Source: Chitinispirillales bacterium ANBcel5 (lineage in GTDB: Bacteria; Fibrobacterota; Chitinivibrionia; Chitinivibrionales; Chitinispirillaceae). From it: a stretch of DNA of 64,000 nt. The position numbers were made by a program, and so were the translations under genes. Below, one piece after another: positions 8,687 to 18,006 of the stretch (position 1 is its first letter; the number at the start of each line of letters is the position of its first letter). The notes under the pieces were generated by a model. That model was not told where the DNA came from and made no database searches. It saw only the letters and a program-made list of their open reading frames with translations. The DNA lies in contig JARUKZ010000007.1 of NCBI GenBank assembly GCA_029688955.1, forward strand, positions 99,003 through 163,002. Direction: 5' to 3'.

Positions 8687-9208
8687 CTATTCTTCGGTTA
8701 AATTTTTAGCGATCTCTTCTATCACCTGTATTGTCGCAAGATTTATTAACAGTGAACAGGCAATTTTGCCGCTGTATCCATGAATATCTACATTTCCTGA
8801 CAGAATGCTGGGGAACTTAATTGTTCCAAAAACCTGATAGGGAGGAACTTGAGTTAAAGGACCAAGTTTTTTTTCCATCTCCGGTAGTGTGGACCCTACT
8901 GCCATGTTTACTACCTCATTAAAAAGCTCAGTAAATTCATATCCTGTCTCTGAGAAACTATGGCCACACTCATTACTTATACCTTTTGCCGTTGCGGTTT
9001 CTGTGGTAATAATACAAACGCCCTGCACTTTCCCTGTAAAATGCATAAAGGTAGAAAAGGATCCATGTGATTTATAGGGGCCTTTATGCAGGGAGCTGGC
9101 CTGAATCTCAAAACTGTAACCGGTGAGTTCATGAATTACTCTGATAATGTTTTGAGCAAATAGCGCGGTGTAAGTTCTTAAGGTAATATCATTAATTTTG
9201 TGGGGCAT
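8687..9208 (-). CDS. cheX: CheX-type CheY-P phosphatase
   Basis: I place the start at 9208 (173 residues) because AGGAGAG lies 7 bases upstream. Longer reading to 9343 adds a hydrophobic, AT-rich tail without a binding site. The protein has the CheX/CheC/FliY fold; the active-site helix reads TELFNEVVNMAVG at 93-105, with the ExxN phosphatase signature (E94/N97 or E98/N101). The family dephosphorylates receiver domains. It is divergent from the receiver-CheC-kinase operon, with its own promoter and terminator, and probably acts on those receivers; that link is inference. Confidence 0.85.
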   Translation of the reverse strand: MPHKINDITLRTYTALFAQNIIRVIHELTGYSFEIQASSLHKGPYKSHGSFSTFMHFTGKVQGVCIITTETATAKGISNECGHSFSETGYEFTELFNEVVNMAVGSTLPEMEKKLGPLTQVPPYQVFGTIKFPSILSGNVDIHGYSGKIACSLLINLATIQVIEEIAKNLTEE

Positions 9209-9252
9209 ATAATCTCTCCTAATCTGTATGGATTGAGGTGAACGAATCTTAG

Positions 9253-9281
9253 ATTGTATAACCAAAAGGGGAAAAAAGCAA
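9253..9281 (-). promoter_or_regulatory. Promoter of cheX
   Basis: On the minus strand TTGCTT (9276-9281) and TACAAT (9253-9258) are exactly 17 bp apart and sit about 45 bp before the chosen start at 9208. This promoter supports the shorter reading of the gene, since a start at 9343 would lie upstream of it. The remainder of the gap 9209-9565 holds only AT-rich sequence and the divergent promoter. Confidence 0.6.
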
Positions 9282-9460
9282 GAAAAAAAGGACAAGGTAA
9301 TATTTAACTTATCAAAAAAAAAGAGGTTTAACTTTTGAGACAATGATATAAGATGGGTAAGATTAATACATTAAATAAATAAACAAGTCGTTGTTTGAAA
9401 TTTAAAAAAATATATAGAATACATTCTGGAAATATGTTTTGGGATTAGAAAAAAAATACA

Positions 9461-9489
9461 TTGAACAAATGTGGATTGTTTGATAGAAT
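9461..9489 (+). promoter_or_regulatory. Promoter of the receiver-CheC-kinase operon
   Basis: TTGAAC (9461-9466) and TAGAAT (9484-9489) with a 17-bp spacer, 76 bp before the start of the receiver gene. The nearby sequence is strongly AT-rich. Confidence 0.6.
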
Positions 9490-9565
9490 AATTTTCTGAT
9501 ACTCACAGGCCAAAGTAAGACGCTTGTGGTTTTTGGTACCCCATTCTCGAAAGGATTAAGAATTT

Positions 9566-9937
9566 ATGGCCCGGATATTAATTGTAGATGATTCCTGGTT
9601 AATTCGGCAGACCTTAGTAAATCTATTTAAAAAAACGGATTATGAGATATCTGTAGCGGAGAATGGAACGCAGGCACTTGAAAAATGTAAAAAAGAGAAA
9701 CCTGATTGCTTGCTATTGGATTTGCTTATGCCGGATATTGACGGTTTAGATGTTTTTAAGCAGCTGAAACAGGAGGACTTTGATGTTCCTGTACTAATAT
9801 TGACCGCCGATATTCAAAGTACTACCCAGGAGCGGTGTTTTAAGGAGGGGATATTTGGGTTCCTTCAAAAACCACCCAAAGAAGAGAATGTGTTGTTTAT
9901 GGTGGAAAAAGCTCTAAAAAGTAAAACAGAGGGATAG
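9566..9937 (+). CDS. Single-domain response regulator (CheY-like)
   Basis: 123 residues, entirely a receiver domain. The acidic pair is D8-D9, the phosphoacceptor D52 lies in LLLDLLMPDIDG, the switch Thr is at T80 and the conserved Lys K102 is in LQKPP. There is no output domain, so it must act through protein contacts or as a phosphate relay. It lies 3 bp before a CheC gene whose product would be expected to dephosphorylate it. The AGGAT upstream of the ATG supports the start. Confidence 0.93.
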   Translation: MARILIVDDSWLIRQTLVNLFKKTDYEISVAENGTQALEKCKKEKPDCLLLDLLMPDIDGLDVFKQLKQEDFDVPVLILTADIQSTTQERCFKEGIFGFLQKPPKEENVLFMVEKALKSKTEG

Positions 9938-9940
9938 GCA

Positions 9941-10522
9941 ATGATTAAACAGAACCCCATTGCTATAGATATATTAAGAGAATTGATGAATATGGGGGTA
10001 GGCAAAGCTGCTAATTCTCTTAACCAGTTGTTTGGAACACACATAGAGTTTACAATACCCTGGATCAATTTCTATGGGGGGCAGGGCATTTTATCCAAAT
10101 GGAAGGAATGTGAAGAGCTAAATACCGCTGTGGAGATGAAGTTCAATGGTGATCTTACAGGTACGGCTCTATTGTGTTTTAAAAGGGATGATGTGAAAAA
10201 AATATTTAATGGCATTCTTTCAGGTGTTGCGCCCGAGGATCTTGAAATAACACAGGATAGTGCCCTTAGTGAGGTTGGAAATATAGTGATAAATGCTGTT
10301 ACAGGCTCGATCAGTAACATCGCAGAGGCTCAGATAGAATATCAAATCCCACAAATAGTAAAAAACTTCGAAAACAAACAATTTCTGTCAAATCAAACTG
10401 AGGTTATTTGTCTGGGGGCCAATTTCCAGTTTCAGGAACAAAAAGTAAATTCATTGATCATGTTGTCCTTTGAAGAGTATTCGTTGGGTACTATGATAGG
10501 TGAGCTGGTAAATAAGTTTTAA
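9941..10522 (+). CDS. cheC: CheC-type receiver phosphatase
   Basis: 193 residues with both CheC active-site helices intact: ELMNMGVG at 14-21 (E14, N17) and SEVGNIVINAVTGS at 110-123 (E111, N114). CheC removes phosphate from CheY-like receivers and in other species is stimulated by CheD. No CheD gene is seen here. The gene is 3 bp after the single-domain regulator and 48 bp before a regulator fused to the same type of phosphatase. The absence of CheA, CheW or receptor genes suggests a signalling role other than classical chemotaxis. Confidence 0.88.
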   Translation: MIKQNPIAIDILRELMNMGVGKAANSLNQLFGTHIEFTIPWINFYGGQGILSKWKECEELNTAVEMKFNGDLTGTALLCFKRDDVKKIFNGILSGVAPEDLEITQDSALSEVGNIVINAVTGSISNIAEAQIEYQIPQIVKNFENKQFLSNQTEVICLGANFQFQEQKVNSLIMLSFEEYSLGTMIGELVNKF

Positions 10523-10570
10523 ACAATCATTGTCTGGGTTCGCTAATAATCATTAAAGGATGCTGCGAAA

Positions 10571-11563
10571 ATGGGTAAAGGTAAGCATAAAGTGCTTCTG
10601 ATAGACGACTCTATATTTATGAGACGAAAAATCGAAAGTATTCTCAGTATTGGTGGATACAGTATTGCAGAAGCGTCAACTGGCAGAGAAGGGCTCGAAG
10701 CGGCAGAAAAAGAGGACTTTGACTGCATTGTACTTGATTTGCTTATGCCTGATATGGATGGATTTAAAGTGCTTGAGAAGCTTCGGGCTATTCGAAATAC
10801 GGTGCCCATAATAATTGCCTCTTCAGATATTCAGGATTCCGCAAAGGGCAGATGTTTTAAACTTGGAGCTTTTGACTTTGTGGAAAAGCCACCCGATAAG
10901 GAAATACTGCTTCATAAAGTTCATATAGCGATCGGCCTCAACGAGGAGGGCGGTACATTGGTACTTTCCGATAAACAGAATGATGTGTTAAAGGAGATGA
11001 TAAATATAGGCATCGGCAAAGGTGCTGAGATGCTTAATGTTATCCTTGCAACTCATATAAAACTTGAAGTGCCTTTTGTTAGAGTATTATCACAATCTGA
11101 ATTTGAATTTGATGTTAAAAAGAATCAGCTTGACAGTCTTGCGGCGGTTAATCTTTCATTCAAAGGTGATATATCGGGTAATGTCGAACTTGTTTTCCCA
11201 AAAGAGAGCGCGGCAAATTTAGTCGCGGCACTCATCGGTGAAGAGCCTAATTCCATGTCCCTGGATTCAATACGAACCGGAACATTAAGTGAAGTGGGAA
11301 ATATTGTCATAAACGCGGTAATCGGAAGCATAAGCAATATGCTCAATTTTAAGCTCGCTTATTCAACTCCCACCTATGTTGAAGGAGATTACGAGAAACT
11401 TTCGATGATGATACGAAAAGGGGCAAACTCTGTCATTTTACAGGCCAGAGCACGGTTTATTATTGATATGTTTGCGGTTACCGGAGATATTGTACTGTTC
11501 CTTGAGCTGGACTCACTCGATAAAATTTTTACTATTATTGAAAGAGTTTCAAATGACCAATGA
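10571..11563 (+). CDS. Receiver-CheC fusion protein
   Basis: 330 residues: a receiver domain (about 5-122; D12-D13, phosphoacceptor D56 in VLDLLMPDMDG, K105 in VEKPP) joined to a full CheC domain (about 131-328). The CheC helices read KEMINIGIGKG (E141, N144) and SEVGNIVINAVIGS (E240, N243), so both potential phosphatase sites look intact. The fused domains could make the protein self-limiting or let the receiver control phosphatase activity toward neighbours; this is inference. The fusion resembles a joined duplicate of the two preceding genes. Its end overlaps the kinase start by 11 bp. Confidence 0.9.
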   Translation: MGKGKHKVLLIDDSIFMRRKIESILSIGGYSIAEASTGREGLEAAEKEDFDCIVLDLLMPDMDGFKVLEKLRAIRNTVPIIIASSDIQDSAKGRCFKLGAFDFVEKPPDKEILLHKVHIAIGLNEEGGTLVLSDKQNDVLKEMINIGIGKGAEMLNVILATHIKLEVPFVRVLSQSEFEFDVKKNQLDSLAAVNLSFKGDISGNVELVFPKESAANLVAALIGEEPNSMSLDSIRTGTLSEVGNIVINAVIGSISNMLNFKLAYSTPTYVEGDYEKLSMMIRKGANSVILQARARFIIDMFAVTGDIVLFLELDSLDKIFTIIERVSNDQ

Positions 11564-14396
11564 ACTATCTGCTGCTTTATATAAATATGAAGCTCTGGAC
11601 TACGCTCTTACCGGAATGTGCATATTGCGAAGAGATTATATCGTGTTATTCTGGAATGAAAGAATGGAGGAGTGGACCCGGATTGAGAAGAAGGATATAA
11701 TAGGACAAAATGTAAAAGATTTTTGCTCTCATCTTGCCGATCCACGGTATACAATCAGACTGGAGGAAATATTCAGGGGTGGTCCGCCTGTAATCTTTTC
11801 CTCACAAATTCATAAGCACATGTTTCCCGCTCCTCTGCCCAGTGGAGAGATGAGAATTCAGCATGTAACAGTTTCATCTATTCCATCGGTCGATGGCAAA
11901 GAGAGCTACGCGCTTTTTGCTATTGAGGATGTGACAGAACTAACTAACCGCCTAACCGATCTCGATAAAGCCCGACGCGACGCGGAAGTCGCCAACAGGG
12001 CAAAGAGTGATTTCCTTGCCAACATGTCCCATGAGATCAGAACACCAATGAACGGTGTATTAGGGATGTGTGAAATTCTTCACGGTACAAGTCTTAGTGA
12101 GCATCAGCGAAACTATGTCGATATGATTTTACGCTCAGGCCGTGCCCTGCTATCGATTATAAATGATATCCTTGATTTTTCTAAAATTGAAGCAAGGAAA
12201 ATGGAACTTACTTCATCGGTGTTTAATCTCCGCGATGTTTTAAACGATGTGGTGGAAGTTGTTTCTCATTCGGCAGTCAGTAAAGGACTTGAATTAACGA
12301 TTAATTGTGACTGTGAACCAAATGCTTGTGAATATTATATTGGCGATGCCGGAAGAGTACGTCAAATTGTAATGAATCTGATGAGTAATGCCATAAAATT
12401 CACCGATAAAGGTTCTGTCACTCTTTCTTTAAAAACTGCGACTACAGAGAATGATATAGCAGACGTTTTTATAATCGTAAAGGATAGCGGAATAGGAATA
12501 CCGGCTGAAATGCGTCCGGTTCTCTTTAAAAAATTTATGCAGATAGAGAATTACGCGACAAAAAGTCGTCGTGGCAGTGGATTAGGGCTTAGTATTTGCC
12601 GGGAACTTGCGTTAATGATGGGCGGGGATATAACTGTTGATAGCGAAGAGGGGAAGGGGTCAGAATTCACCGTACATTTAAAACTACCCATCGCGAATAA
12701 GGAGCAAGTTGAAAATTACCTATTAGATAAAAAACAGAAGACTAAAGATTTGTTACTTGATAACGATCATATGAGTGGTGCTAAGGTGTTGCTTGCTGAA
12801 GATAACCACATTAACCAGGCTGTAGCCATCAATTTACTTGAAAAACTCGGGTGCTTTGTTACGGTAGTTACTAACGGAAAAGACGCGTTGAAAAAGGCTA
12901 TAGATGAGGATTTTGACATGGTTTTCATGGACTGCCAGATGCCGGTTATGGATGGTTATAAGGCGACCCAAAGTATAAGAGAGTACGAAGATAAGTCTGG
13001 TACTCATATTCCTATAATTGCCATGACAGCGCATGCTATTCAGGGTGACAGAGAAAAATGTATAGATTCCGGTATGGATGATTACATAACTAAACCGGTT
13101 GAACTGGAAAAGCTAAAAAGTGTGGTAATGAGGTACTTTAAACCCAAAGAAAACAAAACCTCTCAAATGCGACCAACGGTTCTTATTGTTGAGGATGATT
13201 CTGATGCAAAGGAGAGGCTAAAAGCTGCCGTAAAAGAAGTGTTTCCCATGGGAAACACTTACTCAGCTATGGATGGGGTTGAAGCTTGTATGCTACTGGG
13301 AAGCCTTAAACCCTCCATCTTTATCTGTGATATAATGATGCCTAACATGGATGGTGAATCGGTTATTTCATATCTGCGCAGATCGATTAAGTTTACTGAA
13401 ACAAAAGTGATTGTGGTAACTGCTTTATCACCCGAGTCCAAAGCTATTGATCGTATAAAGAGTATGAATGTAAGCTATATTATCTACAAACCTCTGGAGC
13501 ATAAGGAAATCCTTAAAAGTATTTACAGCTGTCTTTCAAAACCGGTAAATCAGGATGAGTATAATTCAGCTTTAATTTACGATCAAATCTCTCCTGATAT
13601 TGATTACTCTGGTTTAGTGGAGTGTTCGTTACATGGGATTGGGATTTTTCAAAACGAAAAAATAATTTACATGAATATGAGTTTCGCGCGTATGTTCAAT
13701 CGAACGGTAAGTGAAATGTTGCAAGTAGAGACCACCGGAATGCTTCAGTTAGTACATCCCGATGATCAGCCTAAAATGAAAGAAATGCTCTGTAACAGCT
13801 CTAAAGAAACATCTGCTTCGGAACCAATTCGCCTAAAAGACCCTTTTACACAAAACGGTACTACTGTAGATCTCTTTAAATGGAATATTGTTTACAGAAA
13901 TTCCCAGGCTACTCTTGTTATGGCTGTTGAAAACCAGGAAAAAACTCTTCAAATTGCTAATATGGGACAAAAAACGATGGTCGATTTCAAAGAGCAGGAG
14001 ATGACTGCGGTGAATTTTGAAAACATTGATGTTAATTCAGATTTGCTTGAAAAAATTGATCCTGAAATCTTAAATTTCCAGGATGTAATGGAACGGCTTG
14101 GAGGCGATCGGGCCTTTTTGGTTCAACTGCTGAAGATGTTTGTAGGGCAGTTACCTGAGGATATTGAAGAACTCCAAAAAGTTATTGAAAACAAGGATTC
14201 GAAAAAATGCGAACTTGTAGCTCACAGAATTAAAGGTGCTGCACGAAACATGAGCACTAATAAAATCCGTGATATCCTTCAGAATATTGAGGACCATTCA
14301 AGAACAGGGGATTTCGATAAAATCGAAATGCTCTTTAATGATCTAAAAACACAAATTAATGCACTTAGGGTTTCATTGTTAGAATGCTCCGCTTAA
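11553..14396 (+). CDS. Hybrid sensor histidine kinase with two receivers and HPt
   Basis: I choose ATG at 11553 (947 residues); an in-frame start at 11463 would lie far inside the preceding gene. The order is: PAS-like domain (about 12-130); HisKA with H160 in NMSHEIRTPMNG; HATPase with NLMSNAIKF (275-283), DSGIGIP (311-317) and GSGLGLSI (341-348); receiver 1 (D460 in FMDCQMPVMDG); receiver 2 (D593 in ICDIMMPNMDG); a second PAS (about 683-795); and an HPt domain with H891 in AHRIKGAARNM. No membrane segment is visible, so it should be cytosolic. This is a complete internal phosphorelay, coupled translationally to the receiver-CheC gene; the likely targets are the neighbouring receivers. Confidence 0.93.
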   Translation: MTNELSAALYKYEALDYALTGMCILRRDYIVLFWNERMEEWTRIEKKDIIGQNVKDFCSHLADPRYTIRLEEIFRGGPPVIFSSQIHKHMFPAPLPSGEMRIQHVTVSSIPSVDGKESYALFAIEDVTELTNRLTDLDKARRDAEVANRAKSDFLANMSHEIRTPMNGVLGMCEILHGTSLSEHQRNYVDMILRSGRALLSIINDILDFSKIEARKMELTSSVFNLRDVLNDVVEVVSHSAVSKGLELTINCDCEPNACEYYIGDAGRVRQIVMNLMSNAIKFTDKGSVTLSLKTATTENDIADVFIIVKDSGIGIPAEMRPVLFKKFMQIENYATKSRRGSGLGLSICRELALMMGGDITVDSEEGKGSEFTVHLKLPIANKEQVENYLLDKKQKTKDLLLDNDHMSGAKVLLAEDNHINQAVAINLLEKLGCFVTVVTNGKDALKKAIDEDFDMVFMDCQMPVMDGYKATQSIREYEDKSGTHIPIIAMTAHAIQGDREKCIDSGMDDYITKPVELEKLKSVVMRYFKPKENKTSQMRPTVLIVEDDSDAKERLKAAVKEVFPMGNTYSAMDGVEACMLLGSLKPSIFICDIMMPNMDGESVISYLRRSIKFTETKVIVVTALSPESKAIDRIKSMNVSYIIYKPLEHKEILKSIYSCLSKPVNQDEYNSALIYDQISPDIDYSGLVECSLHGIGIFQNEKIIYMNMSFARMFNRTVSEMLQVETTGMLQLVHPDDQPKMKEMLCNSSKETSASEPIRLKDPFTQNGTTVDLFKWNIVYRNSQATLVMAVENQEKTLQIANMGQKTMVDFKEQEMTAVNFENIDVNSDLLEKIDPEILNFQDVMERLGGDRAFLVQLLKMFVGQLPEDIEELQKVIENKDSKKCELVAHRIKGAARNMSTNKIRDILQNIEDHSRTGDFDKIEMLFNDLKTQINALRVSLLECSA

Positions 14397-14534
14397 TTGA
14401 TTCAATATACACCAATGTTTGTGCAATTTTTCCGGTGCACAGTCGTAAAATGACCAGATCTGTTTAAAAGAATTCTGTTTTACTACTCTAACAGAGTTAC
14501 AGCACAAGAGATCTAAACAGAAGAAGGCTCATAA

Positions 14535-14567
14535 GGTCTCCATATCCCGGGAACATGGAGGCCTTTT
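14535..14567 (+). terminator. Rho-independent terminator after the kinase operon
   Basis: GGTCTCCAT pairs with ATGGAGGCC (9 bp, one G-T) around an 11-base loop and is followed by TTTT. It lies about 140 bp after the kinase stop, and 57 bp before the next gene. It could also act as an attenuator of that gene. Confidence 0.7.
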
Positions 14568-14623
14568 GTAGATACTTCTAAGCCTTTAGGATTCGTTCAA
14601 AAGAAAAATATTCAGGAGGAGAT

Positions 14624-15055
14624 ATGAAATTCAGCTTTGCTGTAGCAATTGCACTAATGGTAATCGTGATTAGTATTCCACTTACTGCAAAAACCGGAAA
14701 AATTGAAATACTTGAGAAGCGTATCGATCAGGTGAAATCTGAGCTTGATCTTACAAATGAACAGAAAGAGCGTATCGCACCTACTGTACAAGAGCAGAAA
14801 GAACAGTTTATGAAACTGAAGGAGAACTGTGGCAGAACAGAGTGTGATGACGAGAAGAATCGACGTAAAAGAATGGGTAGATGCCCTGAAATGCGTTCCT
14901 TCATGGCAGAATCCAGAGCCAAAATTAATGCTGAGTTAACTGAACAGCAACAGGAACAATTGGATGAGATGCTCAGAGGTATGCGACAGAATAAAAGACA
15001 GCGATGCCAGGGGAGAGAGAGGAGAACCGAAGGCTCAAACGCTCAGTGCCATTAA
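14624..15055 (+). CDS. Small periplasmic Spy/CpxP-like protein
   Basis: 143 residues. An N-terminal signal peptide (about 1-22, ending near LTAKT) is followed by a highly charged, helical protein with two LTxxQ-type motifs, LTNEQKERI (about 46-54) and LTEQQQEQL (about 105-113). That pattern is typical of the Spy/CpxP family of periplasmic chaperone or stress-sensing proteins. It carries four or more Cys in the mature part, including NCGRTEC and GRCPEM, which is unusual and hints at metal binding or disulfides. AGGAGG precedes the ATG. Its location after a sensor-kinase gene is suggestive, but the terminator between them argues for separate transcription. Confidence 0.7.
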   Translation: MKFSFAVAIALMVIVISIPLTAKTGKIEILEKRIDQVKSELDLTNEQKERIAPTVQEQKEQFMKLKENCGRTECDDEKNRRKRMGRCPEMRSFMAESRAKINAELTEQQQEQLDEMLRGMRQNKRQRCQGRERRTEGSNAQCH

Positions 15056-15073
15056 TCTTATAAATAACTTAAG

Positions 15074-15105
15074 GGGTTGGGTTCAATTTGGATTCAACCC
15101 GTTTT
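15074..15105 (+). terminator. Probable terminator of the Spy-like gene
   Basis: GGGTTG (15074-15079) can pair with CAACCC (15095-15100), or an alternative GGGTT-x-AA stem forms a few bases later. Both are followed by GTTTT. It lies between convergent genes. Confidence 0.55.
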
Positions 15106-15125
15106 GGTGAAAAAAAGCAAAGCTA

Positions 15126-15692
15126 TTACTGACCAATCAACTTTTTGTATTCTGATGGTCCCTCTGTGAATAGATTTCGGCCAGTTGAATCGATAGCTAC
15201 TATAAGAGGAAAATTTTCTACCGACAGCTCATGAATGGCTTCAGGTCCCAAATCTTCATACAGTAAAACTTTTGCCGATTTTATATGTTGTGAGAGCAGT
15301 GCACCCGCTCCACCTGTCGCGGAAAAATATACAGCCCCACATTCAACAATGGATTTAACTACCTGGGAACTTCTGTTTCCTTTCCCTATCATCGCGCTAA
15401 GGCCGCTGTTTTTAAGCAGAAGCGGGGTGTAACGATCCATTCGTGAACTTGTGGTAGGACCGGCACTTCCAATTGCCCTTTGAGGAGTTGGGGGAGTGGG
15501 GCCGCAGTAATAAATTACCTGTGATTTTAAATCCAGAGGAAGCGTTTTACCGGCTTCAATGAGTGCGCAGAGCCTTTTGTGGGCTGCGTCACGGGCAGTA
15601 TAAACAGAACCGCTGAGGTATACCATATCACCGATCTTAAGTCGTTTAATTTCATCTTTTCCCAGTGGAGTGGTAAGAGAAATACTATTCAT
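15126..15692 (-). CDS. Class I fumarate hydratase, beta subunit
   Basis: 188 residues, matching the beta (C-terminal) half of [4Fe-4S] fumarase or L(+)-tartrate dehydratase. Characteristic segments are the AAHKRL motif, YYCGPTP, AGPTTSSRMD, the MIGKGN loop and TGGAGALLSQHI, then the EDLGPEAIHEL segment. Together with the alpha gene 12 bp upstream it forms the oxygen-sensitive two-subunit fumarase that interconverts fumarate and malate. The neighbouring malic enzyme makes fumarate/malate metabolism more likely than tartrate. Confidence 0.92.
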   Translation of the reverse strand: MNSISLTTPLGKDEIKRLKIGDMVYLSGSVYTARDAAHKRLCALIEAGKTLPLDLKSQVIYYCGPTPPTPQRAIGSAGPTTSSRMDRYTPLLLKNSGLSAMIGKGNRSSQVVKSIVECGAVYFSATGGAGALLSQHIKSAKVLLYEDLGPEAIHELSVENFPLIVAIDSTGRNLFTEGPSEYKKLIGQ

Positions 15693-15704
15693 CTAATCTC
15701 CTTT

Positions 15705-16553
15705 TCAAAGAGAAATTACCGTTTTTCGTGCAGAGTGACAGTTAAGACTTACAGCCACCGGCAAACTTGCGATGTGACAAGGAAAATGTTCAATGTGGAC
15801 TGCAAGCGCTGTGGTTTTACCACCCAGACCCAGTGGACCGACTCCACTTTGATTTATCGTAGTTAAAATCTCTTTTTCCAACTTGGCGTACAGCGGATCA
15901 GGATTCAGAGAACCTGCTTCACGCAGCAGTGCTTTTTTTGCCAGGTTTGCGGCCTTATCGCTTGTTCCTCCTATGCCTACACCCACTATAACCGGAGGGC
16001 AGGGGTTTCCACCTGAATCTATAACCGAATCGGTTACGAATTTAACCACCCCATCTTTTCCATCAGATGGTTTAAGCATCCTGAGGAAACTCATATTCTC
16101 GCACCCCCCTCCCTTTGGAAGGAGTGTTATGGTACAGGTGTCACCTTTCACCGGTTCCACATGAACCAGTGCAGGGGTGTTATCAAAGGTGTTAGTTCTT
16201 GAAAAGAGCGGATCACTAACTATGGACGCGCGCAGAAAACCATCTTTATACCCCTGTCGTGTGCCTTCATTTATCGCTTCGATAATTGTCTTATCATCAC
16301 TGATGCACACGTCGGTTCCCATGGAAACAAAAAATACGGCAAATCCGGTATCCTGGCAAATGGGAATGTTTGAAGAGGAGCCGATCTGGCAATTGGTAAT
16401 TAATTGCTCAAGGATCATTTTAGCTCTTGGGAACGGTTCTTCCCTGTAAGCATCCTTAATCTTTGAAAGAACATCATTGGGCAAATTGCAGGCTGCCTCA
16501 ATACACATTTGCCGTATTGCTGATACAACTTTTTTATAGGGTAGTGTTTTCAT
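15705..16553 (-). CDS. Class I fumarate hydratase, alpha subunit
   Basis: 282-residue alpha subunit. Cluster and active-site segments include PICQDTGFAVFF (first Cys), LPKGGGCENMS (second Cys), the PPVIVGVGIGGTSDKAANLAKKALLR signature and GVGPLGLGGKTTAL near the C-terminus. It lies between malic enzyme (8 bp upstream) and the beta subunit (12 bp downstream), a compact three-gene unit on the minus strand. The enzyme would supply or use malate in a branched or reductive C4 pathway. Confidence 0.94.
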   Translation of the reverse strand: MKTLPYKKVVSAIRQMCIEAACNLPNDVLSKIKDAYREEPFPRAKMILEQLITNCQIGSSSNIPICQDTGFAVFFVSMGTDVCISDDKTIIEAINEGTRQGYKDGFLRASIVSDPLFSRTNTFDNTPALVHVEPVKGDTCTITLLPKGGGCENMSFLRMLKPSDGKDGVVKFVTDSVIDSGGNPCPPVIVGVGIGGTSDKAANLAKKALLREAGSLNPDPLYAKLEKEILTTINQSGVGPLGLGGKTTALAVHIEHFPCHIASLPVAVSLNCHSARKTVISL

Positions 16554-16561
16554 GGCAGAAA

Positions 16562-17848
16562 TTATCGAATACTTATGGTTTGTGCGAGTTGTTCCAGTTT
16601 AGATCTGTAAGCTTTAAAATCGAGCGTAGTATTTCGAGCCACACCAGAATCTATCGCGGCTTTTGCAACAGCTATGCTTTCCTCCACCAAAACGCGGGGA
16701 TCAAGTGGTTTTGGTATAATATATTCAGGGCCGAAACTGAGCTTTTGCACTCCGTATGCTTCAAGAACCGTTTGAGGGACATGGGGATCGCGTGCAAGTG
16801 AAGCGAGCGCATGGGTTGCAGCAATTTTCATCTCTTCATTGATCGTTGTTGCATGTACATCAAGAGCGCCCCTGAAAATGAAAGGGAACCCAAGAACGTT
16901 ATTTACCTGATTTGGAAAATCACTTCTGCCCGTTGCCATAATTAGATCATCTCTGACAGCGCACGCCTCATTATAACCAATTTCGGGATCGGGGTTAGCC
17001 ATAGCAAAAATGATTGGTTTGTCTGCCATACTCTTTACCATCTCTGCAGTAACCAGCCCTGCCATACTTAGCCCTGCAAAACAATCTGCACCTTCAAGCG
17101 CCTGGGCAAGAGTACGTTTGTTTGTTTGTGCTGCAAATGGGTCTTTATATTTGTTCATTCCCTCTTTGCGCCCTTTATAGATAACCCCTCTGCTATCCAC
17201 CATAAGAATGTTTTCCATTTTTACTCCCAGGGATGCATAAAGGTGAGCGCACGATATGGCTGCTGCACCAGCCCCCGAAAAGACTACCTTCACCTCTGAA
17301 AGCGGCTTATCCTGCAATTTTGCTGCATTAATGAGCGCAGCTCCGCTGATTATCGCGGTTCCGTGCTGATCATCATGGAAAACCGGTATATTCATCCGCT
17401 CCCTGAGCTTTTCTTCAATATAAAAACACTCAGGAGCTTTTATATCCTCAAGATTTATTCCCCCAAAAGTTGGCTCCATACTTTTAACGGTGCTTACAAA
17501 CACCTCCGGGTCTTCTATATCCAGCTCAAGGTCGAAAACATCGATATCTGCAAACCGCTTGAATAAGATGCCCTTACCCTCCATAACCGGCTTTCCGGCC
17601 AGGGGACCGATATCTCCAAGCCCAAGTACCGCGGTTCCGTTGGTTACCACTGCTACCAGATTACCCCGGGCTGTATAACGATAAGCTGTATCAGGGTCAT
17701 TTTGGATCTCTTTGCATGGTTGGGCTACTCCCGGAGTATAAGCAAGGGAGAGATCGCGCTGCGTTTTGCATGGTTTGGTTGAAATTACTTCGATCTTTCC
17801 AGCTCTGCCCTGTTCGTGATAGGTAAGTGAATCTTCTTTTGATACCAT
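16562..17848 (-). CDS. Malic enzyme (malate dehydrogenase, decarboxylating)
   Basis: The chosen start at 17848 gives 428 residues and is preceded by AGGAA; longer reading to 17929 adds an implausible N-terminus. Key segments are [14 protein letters not shown], the Tyr-containing active-site start, [35 protein letters not shown] and the Rossmann motif [14 protein letters not shown]. The enzyme converts malate to pyruvate and CO2 with NAD(P). The length corresponds to the short bacterial form without the phosphotransacetylase-like domain. It is the first gene of a unit with both fumarase subunits, so fumarate to malate to pyruvate is encoded together. Confidence 0.94.
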   Translation of the reverse strand: MVSKEDSLTYHEQGRAGKIEVISTKPCKTQRDLSLAYTPGVAQPCKEIQNDPDTAYRYTARGNLVAVVTNGTAVLGLGDIGPLAGKPVMEGKGILFKRFADIDVFDLELDIEDPEVFVSTVKSMEPTFGGINLEDIKAPECFYIEEKLRERMNIPVFHDDQHGTAIISGAALINAAKLQDKPLSEVKVVFSGAGAAAISCAHLYASLGVKMENILMVDSRGVIYKGRKEGMNKYKDPFAAQTNKRTLAQALEGADCFAGLSMAGLVTAEMVKSMADKPIIFAMANPDPEIGYNEACAVRDDLIMATGRSDFPNQVNNVLGFPFIFRGALDVHATTINEEMKIAATHALASLARDPHVPQTVLEAYGVQKLSFGPEYIIPKPLDPRVLVEESIAVAKAAIDSGVARNTTLDFKAYRSKLEQLAQTISIR

Positions 17849-18006
17849 TTTTCTATTCCTGTTTCGGTAGATTATCTTTTGCTTTAAATTTGTCGTTGTA
17901 GCCCAATAATATAGAAAAAAAAGAGCCATACTACAAAAAAATTATCCGCAAGTGCTATATTTCTCTTTTATTCACAGCTGTTTACCTTCTTATTTTCAGG
18001 ATAACT

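Noticed and set aside
8687..9343. Longer cheX reading with a membrane-like N-terminus
   Set aside because: The ATG at 9208 has AGGAGAG at a good distance and a promoter (9253-9281) that lies inside the longer reading.
11463..11552. Earlier start for the hybrid kinase
   Set aside because: It lies deep within the coding sequence of the receiver-CheC gene and has no binding site; ATG 11553 follows GAAAGAG.
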